Part shown: one piece after another, positions 49,625-61,936 of the stretch | Layout of the letters: each line of letters opens with the position of its first letter | How positions within the stretch are numbered: the first letter of the stretch is position 1 | NCBI GenBank assembly: GCA_032718475.1 | Contig: JAUCBJ010009081.1 | Location: forward strand, 1 to 64,000 | Length of the DNA: 64,000 bases | Reading direction: 5' to 3' | Source of the DNA: Nemertoderma westbladi | Taxonomy: Eukaryota; Xenacoelomorpha; Nemertodermatida; Nemertodermatidae | Notes under the pieces: generated by a model | Databases searched by the model: none | The model's input: only the letters and a program-made list of their open reading frames with translations | Told to the model about the DNA's origin: nothing | Program-made: the position numbers and the translations under genes

Positions 49625-51117
49625 GAGTTGCTATTTTTTATATACAATAATTCATTTCTCATTTATTAAAATATGTTTATAATTTCCCATGCTGAGGTTG
49701 AGGTCTGCCGCTTCTACCTTAGTCTATATGATCCTCTCTGCTTCATATGAACTGCTCCCTGTGATTGAGAGAACGGCTGCAGAATCTCCATACAAAAGGG
49801 AACAGATTGTCTAAAATTAAACTGTTAAGGTTAGAAAAATTCGAAAAATTGAATTTAGAGCAAAATTTGTTGGTGAATACAAAACTTCAAATGGTTTCTC
49901 AACATATTTTCTTAGATTTAAAGATATAGCTGTTTAATTTCGTGTATTTTTCTAACTAAAAATGAATTTTTCGCAATAAAAATCTATATCCTCCTATTTT
50001 GTCCTTATTTATGCTTCGCAGTTTTATTTCTTTAACAGGATTTATGTTTGTGTCTACAGAATATTAGGGCGGATTTTCAAAATATTTATTTTCTTATTGT
50101 CTCCAACTTGTGCAGTCTCAAGGCAGTAACTCCCTTGTGCTAAACAAAACCGACACACCAACAACAGCTCAAGGCAGATTTATAAATAATAATAATAATA
50201 ATAATAATAATTTCTTTATTGATCCTTAAAACCAGAGAATTTATGATAAAAAATTGCACTGGGCATTCAATGTATACACACTAAATGATTATTTGGAACA
50301 ATAGCGTCAGTGTACAGGAGCAACTAAGTTACTCCTATGTATGTAATACCGGAAATAAGACATGTGTTAAGTACAGTAGATATAATAAATAAAAAAAAAA
50401 AAAAAAAAAATTTTCAGTTGAGCACAAATATTACTACCCCCCCCCCCACCCCCGCTGAACCATGCAGAAACCTTGGTTTCGTTATGGAGCAGCTACCCCC
50501 CCCCCCCCCCCCCCTTGGCAGACAATAAAGAGCCTCCAGCTAAGTTACTTCTTCTCGACTGTATTTACTTAGAAATATATTTTTCAAATGTCGTTTAATC
50601 GCCGTTAAATCCGCCGCCATAACAATTATAATCTACCTAACATTACGTGGAAGTCAGTAAACTTGCATTTATATACATCAAGTCACAAAACCATAACCCA
50701 TCGAGATGAGTTAGTGAACCTGAACAGTGAATGGTCTGGAAGCGTTGGGAAATCTACAGTGATGATGAGTTTGTGACAGTACACCCTGACGAGACACGAC
50801 CCGGAAAAATATTAGTGGAGCTATGCAAGACCAACACACCTGATAATCAACACCACCGAATGGGAAAGAAGAAATAGTGGGGTTACAGCTGACAACAACT
50901 ACGCTATGAGCATAACAATACTCACATGCACGAGTGAGCCGGAAGTGGGTATGGAGACAGGACCACCGGGGAACCACGTCCCATAGTCCATCACCCAACC
51001 ACATCAATCATGTGATATTATACCTGATATTTAACATTTTTTTTTAATTTTGAACCTTTTTTAGACATAATTACACAATTCTTTGTTGTTGTGCTGATAA
51101 AAGCTGTTCTATTGCAG
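49625..51117. other. Second intron of the fibrinogen-related gene
   Basis: Holds an (AAT)n tract (about 50185-50211) followed by TTTCTTTATTGATCC, a configuration often seen at the tail of a retroposed element, then an A run (50391-50410) and C runs near 50437-50446 and 50496-50513. It ends with acceptor TTCTATTGCAG. Confidence 0.6.
50185..50240. repeat. (AAT)n microsatellite with possible retroelement tail
   Basis: Nine or so AAT units, then TTTCTTTATTGATCC. A LINE or SINE 3' end is possible but I cannot identify a family. Confidence 0.4.
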
Positions 51118-51855
51118 GAAGTGCGACCTCAACCTGCTCCCACTACAACTTATCCAGAGTCATTACTCGTTTGTTTTGAAAAAATTCGTAGCAATTGCCC
51201 TGAACTGTCGGGAATTTGCTCAGTACTTAACTATAACGGACTATATATGGTTAGATGCAAAGGTTGGCGGGTTGATATACAGAGGCAAACGAGAAACGAC
51301 AATATTAATTTTGACCAGGATTGGAATCAATATGTTAATGGATTCGGTAGCATTATAGGTGGAAGTTATTGGATGGGCTTAGAAAACATAAAAAATCTCA
51401 TAAATTTTACTCCCAGAAAAGTTGGCTTAGGTATTAGAATTGATTATAACGGCTATTACTACTGCAGTTCATATACTGGTTTCAGTCTTACTGGATCCGA
51501 CTATAAACTTTCTTTATCTGGCTACTATGAACCCAGTTCCTACAATGGTATAGATAATGCAGACAATCCCCCAGTATACCAAGCTTACGATGGTTTAACG
51601 CCTTTGAATGGAGTTCGTTTCAGCACAAAAGATCGTGATCGCGATGAATGGTCATCTGGAAGTATGGTTGAATACTATGGTGGTGGAGGATGGTGGTATA
51701 AGTCCTATAGGGGTAGTAATCTTAACGGCCAGAAATACAGTACGAAATACAAAAAATACCCATCATACGGAATCTTTTGGGCATTTGGTCCGAGTCTGGT
51801 CTTTCACAAGTCACAAGGATCGGAAATGTGGATTGATTTCAATCCAGGTTCCTAA
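51118..51855 (+). CDS. Fibrinogen-related gene exon 3 (second fibrinogen-related domain, terminal exon)
   Basis: Follows acceptor TTCTATTGCAG in phase 0 and runs to TAA. A short Pro/Thr linker ('RPQPAPTTTYPE') leads into a second fibrinogen-related domain: 'CFEKIRSNCPELSG', 'FDQDWNQYVNGFGS', 'SYWMGLENIKNL', 'GVRFSTKDRDRDEW' and 'GGWWYKSYRGSNLNG'. The acidic DRDRD loop of the calcium site is kept, but the two cysteines that normally flank the WWY motif are replaced (Ser and Tyr), and the end is 'EMWIDFNPGS'. It is thus the mirror of the first domain, which keeps the cysteines and has lost the acidic loop. AATAAA at about 52458 may be the polyadenylation signal. Confidence 0.88.
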   Translation, partial: EVRPQPAPTTTYPESLLVCFEKIRSNCPELSGICSVLNYNGLYMVRCKGWRVDIQRQTRNDNINFDQDWNQYVNGFGSIIGGSYWMGLENIKNLINFTPRKVGLGIRIDYNGYYYCSSYTGFSLTGSDYKLSLSGYYEPSSYNGIDNADNPPVYQAYDGLTPLNGVRFSTKDRDRDEWSSGSMVEYYGGGGWWYKSYRGSNLNGQKYSTKYKKYPSYGIFWAFGPSLVFHKSQGSEMWIDFNPGS

Positions 51856-54800
51856 TTAGACAATGATTGTTGATTACACAGGTCGCACGATCAGCTATAA
51901 TGTTGATTTTTTTCCGTAGGCCTACTATCTTGGTGATTGTTTTTAAATTATGGTTAAAATACTATACATTTATTCTTTATTGTACATCTTATGTTAGACA
52001 TTCTAGTTTATACAGATATACTATATTCTATGGTTAGGTGGTGAGTATAACGTGATCGACCATAGAGCCAGACGAAAACAAACCCCAATTTTTTAAATTA
52101 AGCAATATGGCATTATGCATCTTCGATATAAAACCATCATATATTGTATTGGACACTTTTATATTTGTCATAATAATAGGAAAACCGGAACAACCCATGC
52201 GACATATTCAATTTGTAAAAATAACAAAGGTAAAACATACCGGCATCATACAAAAGATATGATACTACCCAAATTGATATGCCGCGTTGTTTTTTCTCTG
52301 TGATAAAATCCCAGGGGAAAAACAACCTGAACAGCTTTATAGTAATTAATGTTAATGGTAACAATTAATATAGTTACAAAAAACATATTTTCTATCATTG
52401 GAATTTAAAATGATATTCTGATACCCAGTGCCAATTTTTAATTACCTATTGTATCTGTAAATAAAATTTAATCAGGAGACGGGATCCACATTGGGAAAAA
52501 TGAGATGGTTTTTTATAGAGATTGTCTGGAGTTGATAGATTTGGTAGGTGTTGCTCTGGATCTATGTTTATCACAATGTGCGAATGTCTCTGTGCGAATG
52601 TGATGTTGTTTCTCTTTAGTTTAGTATTTTAGGTTTTGATGTGGAGGTTAAAGTAAAAATTAGGCACTGTTGGTGGTGGTGTTTCACTGAGCAATTAAAA
52701 CGCCAATAAAATCTCCCCATGACATTCAACAGTTTCAGTATTTCAATATATTTATTTATTTATATAGTTATATATTTCGATATTTCGAAATATTTATTTA
52801 TGTATTAATATATTGCGATATTGCAATATTTCGACATTTTTTTTATTTATATATTTTTCCACACAAACAGTATTATATAAACAAAAATTATTAAGAGGGG
52901 GTACTGGCTTGGAAGTCAACATTTTATGATGCATACTACACCAAAGAGCGCTAAGTAGAAAAAAAGTGTAAGATACATTTTGGGTGGACATCAATTCATT
53001 CATTATTGAATCGTTTCTATTCTTATGGAATTAATTTGTAAATATTTGAAATAATGGAATAGTGAATGTATTTTGTAATGTGTTCAATTTCAACATTATT
53101 GATACTTGTTTTATTTTCATAACTTGAGAAATTGAAAGCTACTTGCATACTTTTAAGTATCCTTAAGATTAATTTTCATACACCAAACAAAATTGTTCCA
53201 TTCAGTTTTTTCTGGCATCACAATGGAATAACACATTAAATAAATTCGAACATAATAAACGCCATTTTTTGAACTTGAGTTTGGAATGGAAATTGCATAC
53301 AATGGAAATACCTACCAATACCTACCGCGCTACCGGTATTGTTTTATAGGGATCCTAACTTAGAGGAATAACTGGCCACTGAGATTTAGGGGAGATTTCC
53401 AGTAGCTTGGCGGGTCTTGTTTATTGTAGCAGGGCATGTCGCAGCTTACCCTGCTGCCCTTTTGTTTGGATTTTAATATCAATTTCTTTAGAAATCCAAT
53501 ATTCCTTTATAATATTATAGATCGACATTTTTTGGCAGTTAAGAAGATAAATAAATAAAAAAAATAAATAAATAAGAACATATATAAATAAACCTAAAGG
53601 AACACGTGTGTACAGAATATTTATATCGATAATATTGACTTACCTATTCTCTGGCTCAGCCTTGGCTTTGTATATTGTTTATTGACACTCATTCTGTGAG
53701 CAAAGCTGCAATGGTTTCAACAATTGGGACAGTTTAATAGTCGAAGAAAACCCCAACACGACTGTACATCATTAATTATATATATTATATGTCTATAATA
53801 ATTAATATCATCATCATCTATCGAAATGTTTTAACAATAAAATAAAGAAATAAAGTTATAATTTAAATGATTTAGGTATAATTTTCATTCGAAAGTGGAA
53901 TTAATATCTATTTATTAGATGGAAATCAAATATGTTTTTTTTCCCGATGAAACCGAGATGAATGATTAGCTGAGCTTTAGTGAAAGAGGATAACATCACC
54001 ATCATCTGGACATCTACAGTAGATACATAACTATCGACATTATGTATCAATAATTATATATATACTGGTACATCATTCAATATTAATAATTATTGTGCCT
54101 GATCTTCGGTTTGTCTTGCACTAGTACGGCCGTCGATAACATAAATTATCTTGGTACGGATATGAGTAAGAAACACTATCTGTAAGCACTATTACTGTAT
54201 AATATATATTACTGTATAATATATATTACTGTATAATATATATTACTGTATAATATATATTACTGTATAATATATATAATTTCGAATAAAATTACTCACT
54301 TCAAGTCGCAATTTAGCAATTATTGATAAGATAATGGGATTTACTTATATATGGGATTTCCAAACCCTGGAAAGTATATTCGATGGTGCCCATGGTTTCA
54401 TCTAACTTCATACTTATCCGAACGATGACTTCACCTGTCTTCCGTCTTCCGGATCCGTCTTCTGGATCTCAAGTAGCAGAAGTCATCCATGTGCTCAAGC
54501 ATGCTATCCTCGGAGCTTATATGCTTGTACGATATTTATTTAATTGTACTTCCCTCCTGTTTCTGTCTAACTTACTTGAGGCCGATTCGTCCGCTGTTAG
54601 AGATAGGATATGCAACTTAAGACTGCCTGTTCAATAGAAGTGGATTAGGTGGGAGAGTGAATGGTCTAAGGACATGCGTAGAAAATTATGCATCACACAA
54701 TTTATTATGAACAAGAAGAATGGTGCAGGTGTCACCGTGAAGGACTTTTTAAGGACTTCGAATGGATGTGTCACCTATAGCAGTAATAGACACAAATGTT

Positions 54801-55121
54801 GAAGAACTATCGCACAGTGATGTGATAGTTGCAATTTCCTCATGAATCCCATATGCTGCAAGTATGCTGAAAATACGTGATCGTTAGACTAAATCGAAGG
54901 TCTTAAAAAGTCCAGGATGTAATATTATGGTTTTGTTCAGAAATGGAAAAAATTCATTTAAAAAGTCAACAATGATAAAAACCAGGTGTCTGTCATTTTT
55001 TGTAAGCGCCAGAATGGGCTCCATGATCCAATACATTTTCGGAACCCATTTTGGTTCCATGTAACAGTCTCTCAACATATAATTATAATTAGGTGGATGA
55101 GCTCCAAACACTCAGGCATTT
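51856..55121. other. 3' flank and intergenic DNA
   Basis: No supported gene. It contains low-complexity TTTATTTATTTATATA..TTTCGATATTTCGAAATA near 52738-52840 and a 17 bp tandem repeat at 54192-54276. Frames at 54383-54637 (+) and 54884-55111 (-) are open but have no recognisable domain; they might be transposon fragments. Confidence 0.5.
54192..54276. repeat. 17 bp tandem repeat (TTACTGTATAATATATA)
   Basis: Five near-perfect head-to-tail copies, AT-rich. Confidence 0.9.
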
Positions 55122-58100
55122 TAAAGACCTCAGCTCTCAGGTAGGACGCTACTCCACTGGAATAAAGACCTCAGCTCTCAGGTAGGACGCTACTCCACTG
55201 GAATAAAGACCTCAGCTCTCAGGTAGGACGCTACTCCACTGGAATAAAGACCTCAGCTCTCAGGTAGGACGCTACTCCACTGGAATAAAGACCTCAGCTC
55301 TCAGGTAGGACGCTACTCCACTGGAATAAAGACCTCAGCTCTCAGGTAGGACGCTACTCCACTGGAATAAAGACCTCAGCTCTCAGGTAGGACGCTACTC
55401 CACTGGAATAAAGACCTCAGCTCTCAGGTAGGACGCTACTCCACTGGAATAAAGACCTCAGCTCTCAGGTAGGACGCTACTCCACTGGAATAAAGACCTC
55501 AGCTCTCAGGTAGGACGCTACTCCACTGGAATAAAGACCTCAGCTCTCAGGTAGGACGCTACTCCACTGGAATAAAGACCTCAGCTCTCAGGTAGGACGC
55601 TACTCCACTGGAATAAAGACCTCAGCTCTCAGGTAGGACGCTACTCCACTGGAATAAAGACCTCAGCTCTCAGGTAGGACGCTACTCCACTGGAATAAAG
55701 ACCTCAGCTCTCAGGTAGGACGCTACTCCACTGGAATAAAGACCTCAGCTCTCAGGTAGGACGCTACTCCACTGGAATAAAGACCTCAGCTCTCAGGTAG
55801 GACGCTACTCCACTGGAATAAAGACCTCAGCTCTCAGGTAGGACGCTACTCCACTGGAATAAAGACCTCAGCTCTCAGGTAGGACGCTACTCCACTGGAA
55901 TAAAGACCTCAGCTCTCAGGTAGGACGCTACTCCACTGGAATAAAGACCTCAGCTCTCAGGTAGGACGCTACTCCACTGGAATAAAGACCTCAGCTCTCA
56001 GGTAGGACGCTACTCCACTGGAATAAAGACCTCAGCTCTCAGGTAGGACGCTACTCCACTGGAATAAAGACCTCAGCTCTCAGGTAGGACGCTACTCCAC
56101 TGGAATAAAGACCTCAGCTCTCAGGTAGGACGCTACTCCACTGGAATAAAGACCTCAGCTCTCAGGTAGGACGCTACTCCACTGGAATAAAGACCTCAGC
56201 TCTCAGGTAGGACGCTACTCCACTGGAATAAAGACCTCAGCTCTCAGGTAGGACGCTACTCCACTGGAATAAAGACCTCAGCTCTCAGGTAGGACGCTAC
56301 TCCACTGGAATAAAGACCTCAGCTCTCAGGTAGGACGCTACTCCACTGGAATAAAGACCTCAGCTCTCAGGTAGGACGCTACTCCACTGGAATAAAGACC
56401 TCAGCTCTCAGGTAGGACGCTACTCCACTGGAATAAAGACCTCAGCTCTCAGGTAGGACGCTACTCCACTGGAATAAAGACCTCAGCTCTCAGGTAGGAC
56501 GCTACTCCACTGGAATAAAGACCTCAGCTCTCAGGTAGGACGCTACTCCACTGGAATAAAGACCTCAGCTCTCAGGTAGGACGCTACTCCACTGGAATAA
56601 AGACCTCAGCTCTCAGGTAGGACGCTACTCCACTGGAATAAAGACCTCAGCTCTCAGGTAGGACGCTACTCCACTGGAATAAAGACCTCAGCTCTCAGGT
56701 AGGACGCTACTCCACTGGAATAAAGACCTCAGCTCTCAGGTAGGACGCTACTCCACTGGAATAAAGACCTCAGCTCTCAGGTAGGACGCTACTCCACTGG
56801 AATAAAGACCTCAGCTCTCAGGTAGGACGCTACTCCACTGGAATAAAGACCTCAGCTCTCAGGTAGGACGCTACTCCACTGGAATAAAGACCTCAGCTCT
56901 CAGGTAGGACGCTACTCCACTGGAATAAAGACCTCAGCTCTCAGGTAGGACGCTACTCCACTGGAATAAAGACCTCAGCTCTCAGGTAGGACGCTACTCC
57001 ACTGGAATAAAGACCTCAGCTCTCAGGTAGGACGCTACTCCACTGGAATAAAGACCTCAGCTCTCAGGTAGGACGCTACTCCACTGGAATAAAGACCTCA
57101 GCTCTCAGGTAGGACGCTACTCCACTGGAATAAAGACCTCAGCTCTCAGGTAGGACGCTACTCCACTGGAATAAAGACCTCAGCTCTCAGGTAGGACGCT
57201 ACTCCACTGGAATAAAGACCTCAGCTCTCAGGTAGGACGCTACTCCACTGGAATAAAGACCTCAGCTCTCAGGTAGGACGCTACTCCACTGGAATAAAGA
57301 CCTCAGCTCTCAGGTAGGACGCTACTCCACTGGAATAAAGACCTCAGCTCTCAGGTAGGACGCTACTCCACTGGAATAAAGACCTCAGCTCTCAGGTAGG
57401 ACGCTACTCCACTGGAATAAAGACCTCAGCTCTCAGGTAGGACGCTACTCCACTGGAATAAAGACCTCAGCTCTCAGGTAGGACGCTACTCCACTGGAAT
57501 AAAGACCTCAGCTCTCAGGTAGGACGCTACTCCACTGGAATAAAGACCTCAGCTCTCAGGTAGGACGCTACTCCACTGGAATAAAGACCTCAGCTCTCAG
57601 GTAGGACGCTACTCCACTGGAATAAAGACCTCAGCTCTCAGGTAGGACGCTACTCCACTGGAATAAAGACCTCAGCTCTCAGGTAGGACGCTACTCCACT
57701 GGAATAAAGACCTCAGCTCTCAGGTAGGACGCTACTCCACTGGAATAAAGACCTCAGCTCTCAGGTAGGACGCTACTCCACTGGAATAAAGACCTCAGCT
57801 CTCAGGTAGGACGCTACTCCACTGGAATAAAGACCTCAGCTCTCAGGTAGGACGCTACTCCACTGGAATAAAGACCTCAGCTCTCAGGTAGGACGCTACT
57901 CCACTGGAATAAAGACCTCAGCTCTCAGGTAGGACGCTACTCCACTGGAATAAAGACCTCAGCTCTCAGGTAGGACGCTACTCCACTGGAATAAAGACCT
58001 CAGCTCTCAGGTAGGACGCTACTCCACTGGAATAAAGACCTCAGCTCTCAGGTAGGACGCTACTCCACTGGAATAAAGACCTCAGCTCTCAGGTAGGACG

Positions 58101-60977
58101 CTACTCCACTGGAATAAAGACCTCAGCTCTCAGGTAGGACGCTACTCCACTGGAATAAAGACCTCAGCTCTCAGGTAGGACGCTACTCCACTGGAATAAA
58201 GACCTCAGCTCTCAGGTAGGACGCTACTCCACTGGAATAAAGACCTCAGCTCTCAGGTAGGACGCTACTCCACTGGAATAAAGACCTCAGCTCTCAGGTA
58301 GGACGCTACTCCACTGGAATAAAGACCTCAGCTCTCAGGTAGGACGCTACTCCACTGGAATAAAGACCTCAGCTCTCAGGTAGGACGCTACTCCACTGGA
58401 ATAAAGACCTCAGCTCTCAGGTAGGACGCTACTCCACTGGAATAAAGACCTCAGCTCTCAGGTAGGACGCTACTCCACTGGAATAAAGACCTCAGCTCTC
58501 AGGTAGGACGCTACTCCACTGGAATAAAGACCTCAGCTCTCAGGTAGGACGCTACTCCACTGGAATAAAGACCTCAGCTCTCAGGTAGGACGCTACTCCA
58601 CTGGAATAAAGACCTCAGCTCTCAGGTAGGACGCTACTCCACTGGAATAAAGACCTCAGCTCTCAGGTAGGACGCTACTCCACTGGAATAAAGACCTCAG
58701 CTCTCAGGTAGGACGCTACTCCACTGGAATAAAGACCTCAGCTCTCAGGTAGGACGCTACTCCACTGGAATAAAGACCTCAGCTCTCAGGTAGGACGCTA
58801 CTCCACTGGAATAAAGACCTCAGCTCTCAGGTAGGACGCTACTCCACTGGAATAAAGACCTCAGCTCTCAGGTAGGACGCTACTCCACTGGAATAAAGAC
58901 CTCAGCTCTCAGGTAGGACGCTACTCCACTGGAATAAAGACCTCAGCTCTCAGGTAGGACGCTACTCCACTGGAATAAAGACCTCAGCTCTCAGGTAGGA
59001 CGCTACTCCACTGGAATAAAGACCTCAGCTCTCAGGTAGGACGCTACTCCACTGGAATAAAGACCTCAGCTCTCAGGTAGGACGCTACTCCACTGGAATA
59101 AAGACCTCAGCTCTCAGGTAGGACGCTACTCCACTGGAATAAAGACCTCAGCTCTCAGGTAGGACGCTACTCCACTGGAATAAAGACCTCAGCTCTCAGG
59201 TAGGACGCTACTCCACTGGAATAAAGACCTCAGCTCTCAGGTAGGACGCTACTCCACTGGAATAAAGACCTCAGCTCTCAGGTAGGACGCTACTCCACTG
59301 GAATAAAGACCTCAGCTCTCAGGTAGGACGCTACTCCACTGGAATAAAGACCTCAGCTCTCAGGTAGGACGCTACTCCACTGGAATAAAGACCTCAGCTC
59401 TCAGGTAGGACGCTACTCCACTGGAATAAAGACCTCAGCTCTCAGGTAGGACGCTACTCCACTGGAATAAAGACCTCAGCTCTCAGGTAGGACGCTACTC
59501 CACTGGAATAAAGACCTCAGCTCTCAGGTAGGACGCTACTCCACTGGAATAAAGACCTCAGCTCTCAGGTAGGACGCTACTCCACTGGAATAAAGACCTC
59601 AGCTCTCAGGTAGGACGCTACTCCACTGGAATAAAGGCCTCAGCTCTCAGGTAGGACGCTACTCCACTGGAATAAAGACCTCAGCTCTCAGGTAGGACGC
59701 TACTCCACTGGAATAAAGACCTCAGCTCTCAGGTAGGACGCTACACCACTGGAATAAAGGCCTCAGCTCTCAGGTAGGACGCTACTCCACTGGAATAAAG
59801 GCCTCAGCTCTCAGGTAGGACGCTACTCCACTGGAATAAAGACCTCAGCTCTCAGGTAGGACGCTACTCCACTGGAATAAAGGCCTCAGCTCTCAGGTAG
59901 GACGCTACTCCACTGGAATAAAGGCCTCAGCTCTCAGGTAGGACGCTACTCCACTGGAATAAAGGCCTCAGCTCTCAGGTAGGACGCTACTCCACTGGAA
60001 TAAAGACCTCAGCTCTCAGGTAGGACGCTACTCCACTGGAATAAAGACCTCAGCTCTCAGGTAGGACGCTACTCCACTGGAATAAAGACCTCAGCTCTCA
60101 GGTAGGACGCTACTCCACTGGAATAAAGACCTCAGCTCTCAGGTAGGACGCTACTCCACTGGAATAAAGACCTCAGCTCTCAGGTAGGACGCTACTCCAC
60201 TGGAATAAAGACCTCAGCTCTCAGGTAGGACGCTACTCCACTGGAATAAAGACCTCAGCTCTCAGGTAGGACGCTACTCCACTGGAATAAAGACCTCAGC
60301 TCTCAGGTAGGACGCTACTCCACTGGAATAAAGGCCTCAGCTCTCAGGTAGGACGCTACTCCACTGGAATAAAGACCTCAGCTCTCAGGTAGGACGCTAC
60401 TCCACGGGAATAAAGACCTCAGCTTTCAGGTAGGACGCTACTCCACTGGAATAAAGACCTCAGCTCTCAGGTAGGACGCTACTCCACTGGAATAAAGACC
60501 TCAGCTCTCAGGTAGGACGCTACTCCACTGGAATAAAGACCTCAGCTCTCAGGTAGGACGCTACTCCACTGAAAAAAGACCTCAGCTCTCAGGTAGGACG
60601 CTACACCACTGGAATAAAGGCCTCAGCTCTCAGGTAGGACGCTACACCACTGGAATAAAGGCCTCAGCTCTCAGGTAGGACGCTACACCACTGGAATAAA
60701 GGCCTCAGCTCTCAGGTAGGACGCTACTCCACTGGAATAAAGGCCTCAGCTCTCAGGTAGGACGCTACTCCACTGAAAAAAGACCTCAGCTCTCAGGTAG
60801 GACGCTACACCACTGGAATAAAGGCCTCAGCTCTCAGGTAGGACGCTACTCCACTGGAATAAAGGCCTCAGCTCTCAGGTAGGACGCTACTCCACTGGAA
60901 TAAAGACCTCAGCTCTCAGGTAGGACGCTACTCCACTGGAATAAAGGCCTCAGCTCTCAGGTAGGACGCTACTCCAC
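55122..60977 (+). repeat. 41 bp minisatellite array carrying a copied 3' splice site
   Basis: About 143 units up to the assembly gap. Each has AATAAAGACCTCAGCTCTCAG followed by GTAGGACGCTACTCCACTGG. From 55122 to about 59630 units look identical; from there to the gap variants appear (GGCCTCAG, CTACACCACT, GAAAAAAG, one CACGGGAA). After the gap the last copy (TACTCCACTGGAA) runs straight into an open reading frame, so the unit seems to consist of an intron end (..CTCTCAG) plus the first 22 nt of an exon. Every unit also carries AATAAA, a polyadenylation hexamer, on the same strand. Confidence 0.92.
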
Positions 60978-61077
60978 NNNNNNNNNNNNNNNNNNNNNNN
61001 NNNNNNNNNNNNNNNNNNNNNNNNNNNNNNNNNNNNNNNNNNNNNNNNNNNNNNNNNNNNNNNNNNNNNNNNNNNNN
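60978..61077. other. Assembly gap (100 N)
   Basis: Exactly 100 unknown bases inside the 41 bp array. The round length suggests a placeholder, so the true array length is unknown. Confidence 0.99.
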
Positions 61078-61159
61078 TACTCCACTGGAACGAGTGATTT
61101 TGATGCTCTTTGCAGCAGTCTTGGATTCAGCAAAGGAGATGTTAGCAATGGTTATATCT
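61078..61159 (+). CDS. Probable exon fragment after the 41 bp array, Cys-containing extracellular-type sequence
   Basis: One frame reads 'YSTGTSDFDALCSSLGFSKG' and continues to 'GYIC', then meets a strong donor GTGAGT at 61160. The 'DFDALCSSLGFSKG' block resembles the central part of a scavenger-receptor cysteine-rich domain (ALCRQLGF-like), but the piece is too short for a firm call. The exon's first nine bases would fall in the N gap; by comparison with the array unit it should begin GTAGGACGC after CTCTCAG. Other exons of the gene are not seen in the window. Confidence 0.45.
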
Positions 61160-61642
61160 GTGAGTCCAGACTCATAACTGCTGTATCACAAAGTTATCGC
61201 GCAATAACCTGACCGCTTTCGTTGTCTAGGTTCTCAGATAATTTATCGGTTAATTTATAGACTTTAATTTTGAAATGTAGCCTAAATATATTCAGAAATT
61301 AAAGTAGGGCCTATGGTAACTTAAAAATAATTTAATAAGTCAATATTCAAGACAGCAGATTATATAGGTATAAAACCATTACAAGTCTAATAAATATAAA
61401 TAAATATAAATTCGATACAGCGAACTATCAAACAATGGCTAGTAATTACAACAATTAATTAAGGTTAATTAATTACCACAATTAAGTATACTGTAGATCT
61501 GCATCGTCTGTTGTGGACACTTAGTTGAGACCGAGAGGGAGGGAGTGGGGAAGGGGGATGAGGGTGTTGTGGGGGGATGGGAAATGAGTAGGTTTAGTGA
61601 CATTATGTTCTAACCAAAACAATAAACGGGTGTCAATAACAC
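61160..61642. other. Non-coding flank
   Basis: AT-rich with AATTAATTAAGG-type simple sequence near 61450-61485 and a G-rich stretch at 61530-61580. No gene seen. Confidence 0.5.
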
Positions 61643-61928
61643 GGCCCATGTGAAGAATACCAGACTTTCTGCCGTTATATTTCACTTTGCAGTTACCCCC
61701 ATGTGAAGAATACCAGGCAGCCAGGTTTTCACCAAAACCAAAGGTTACAGAAGGGCTGAATCTAACCAAAACAATAAACGAATTAGTATATGTACAGGTT
61801 ATAAGACAGAAATAAGCGCTATAAAACACTTAATAAAGATAAATTAAAAAAAATAAAAAATCTTCATATATAAAATTCCAATATAAAGTCGACCGAAAAG
61901 TGAAATCCTGGTATTCTTCACATGGGCG
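61643..61928. mobile_element. 286 bp MITE with 8 bp target duplication
   Basis: Inverted termini GGCCCATGTGAAGAATACCA (left) and the complementary TGGTATTCTTCACATGGGCG (right) flank a non-coding body. AATAACAC occurs immediately outside both ends (61635-61642 and 61929-61936), an 8 bp target duplication as made by hAT-type transposases. The left ~110 bp is the same repeat as 24521-24621. Its body shares AACCAAAACAATAAACGAA with the foldback element at 26.2 kb. Confidence 0.75.
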
Positions 61929-61936
61929 AATAACAC

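Noticed and set aside
55122-60977. CRISPR-like regular array
   Set aside because: There are no variable spacers: the whole 41 bp unit repeats, and the context is a eukaryotic genome.
61521-61829. 102-codon - strand ORF
   Set aside because: It runs across the MITE boundary and its body, so it is not a conserved gene.
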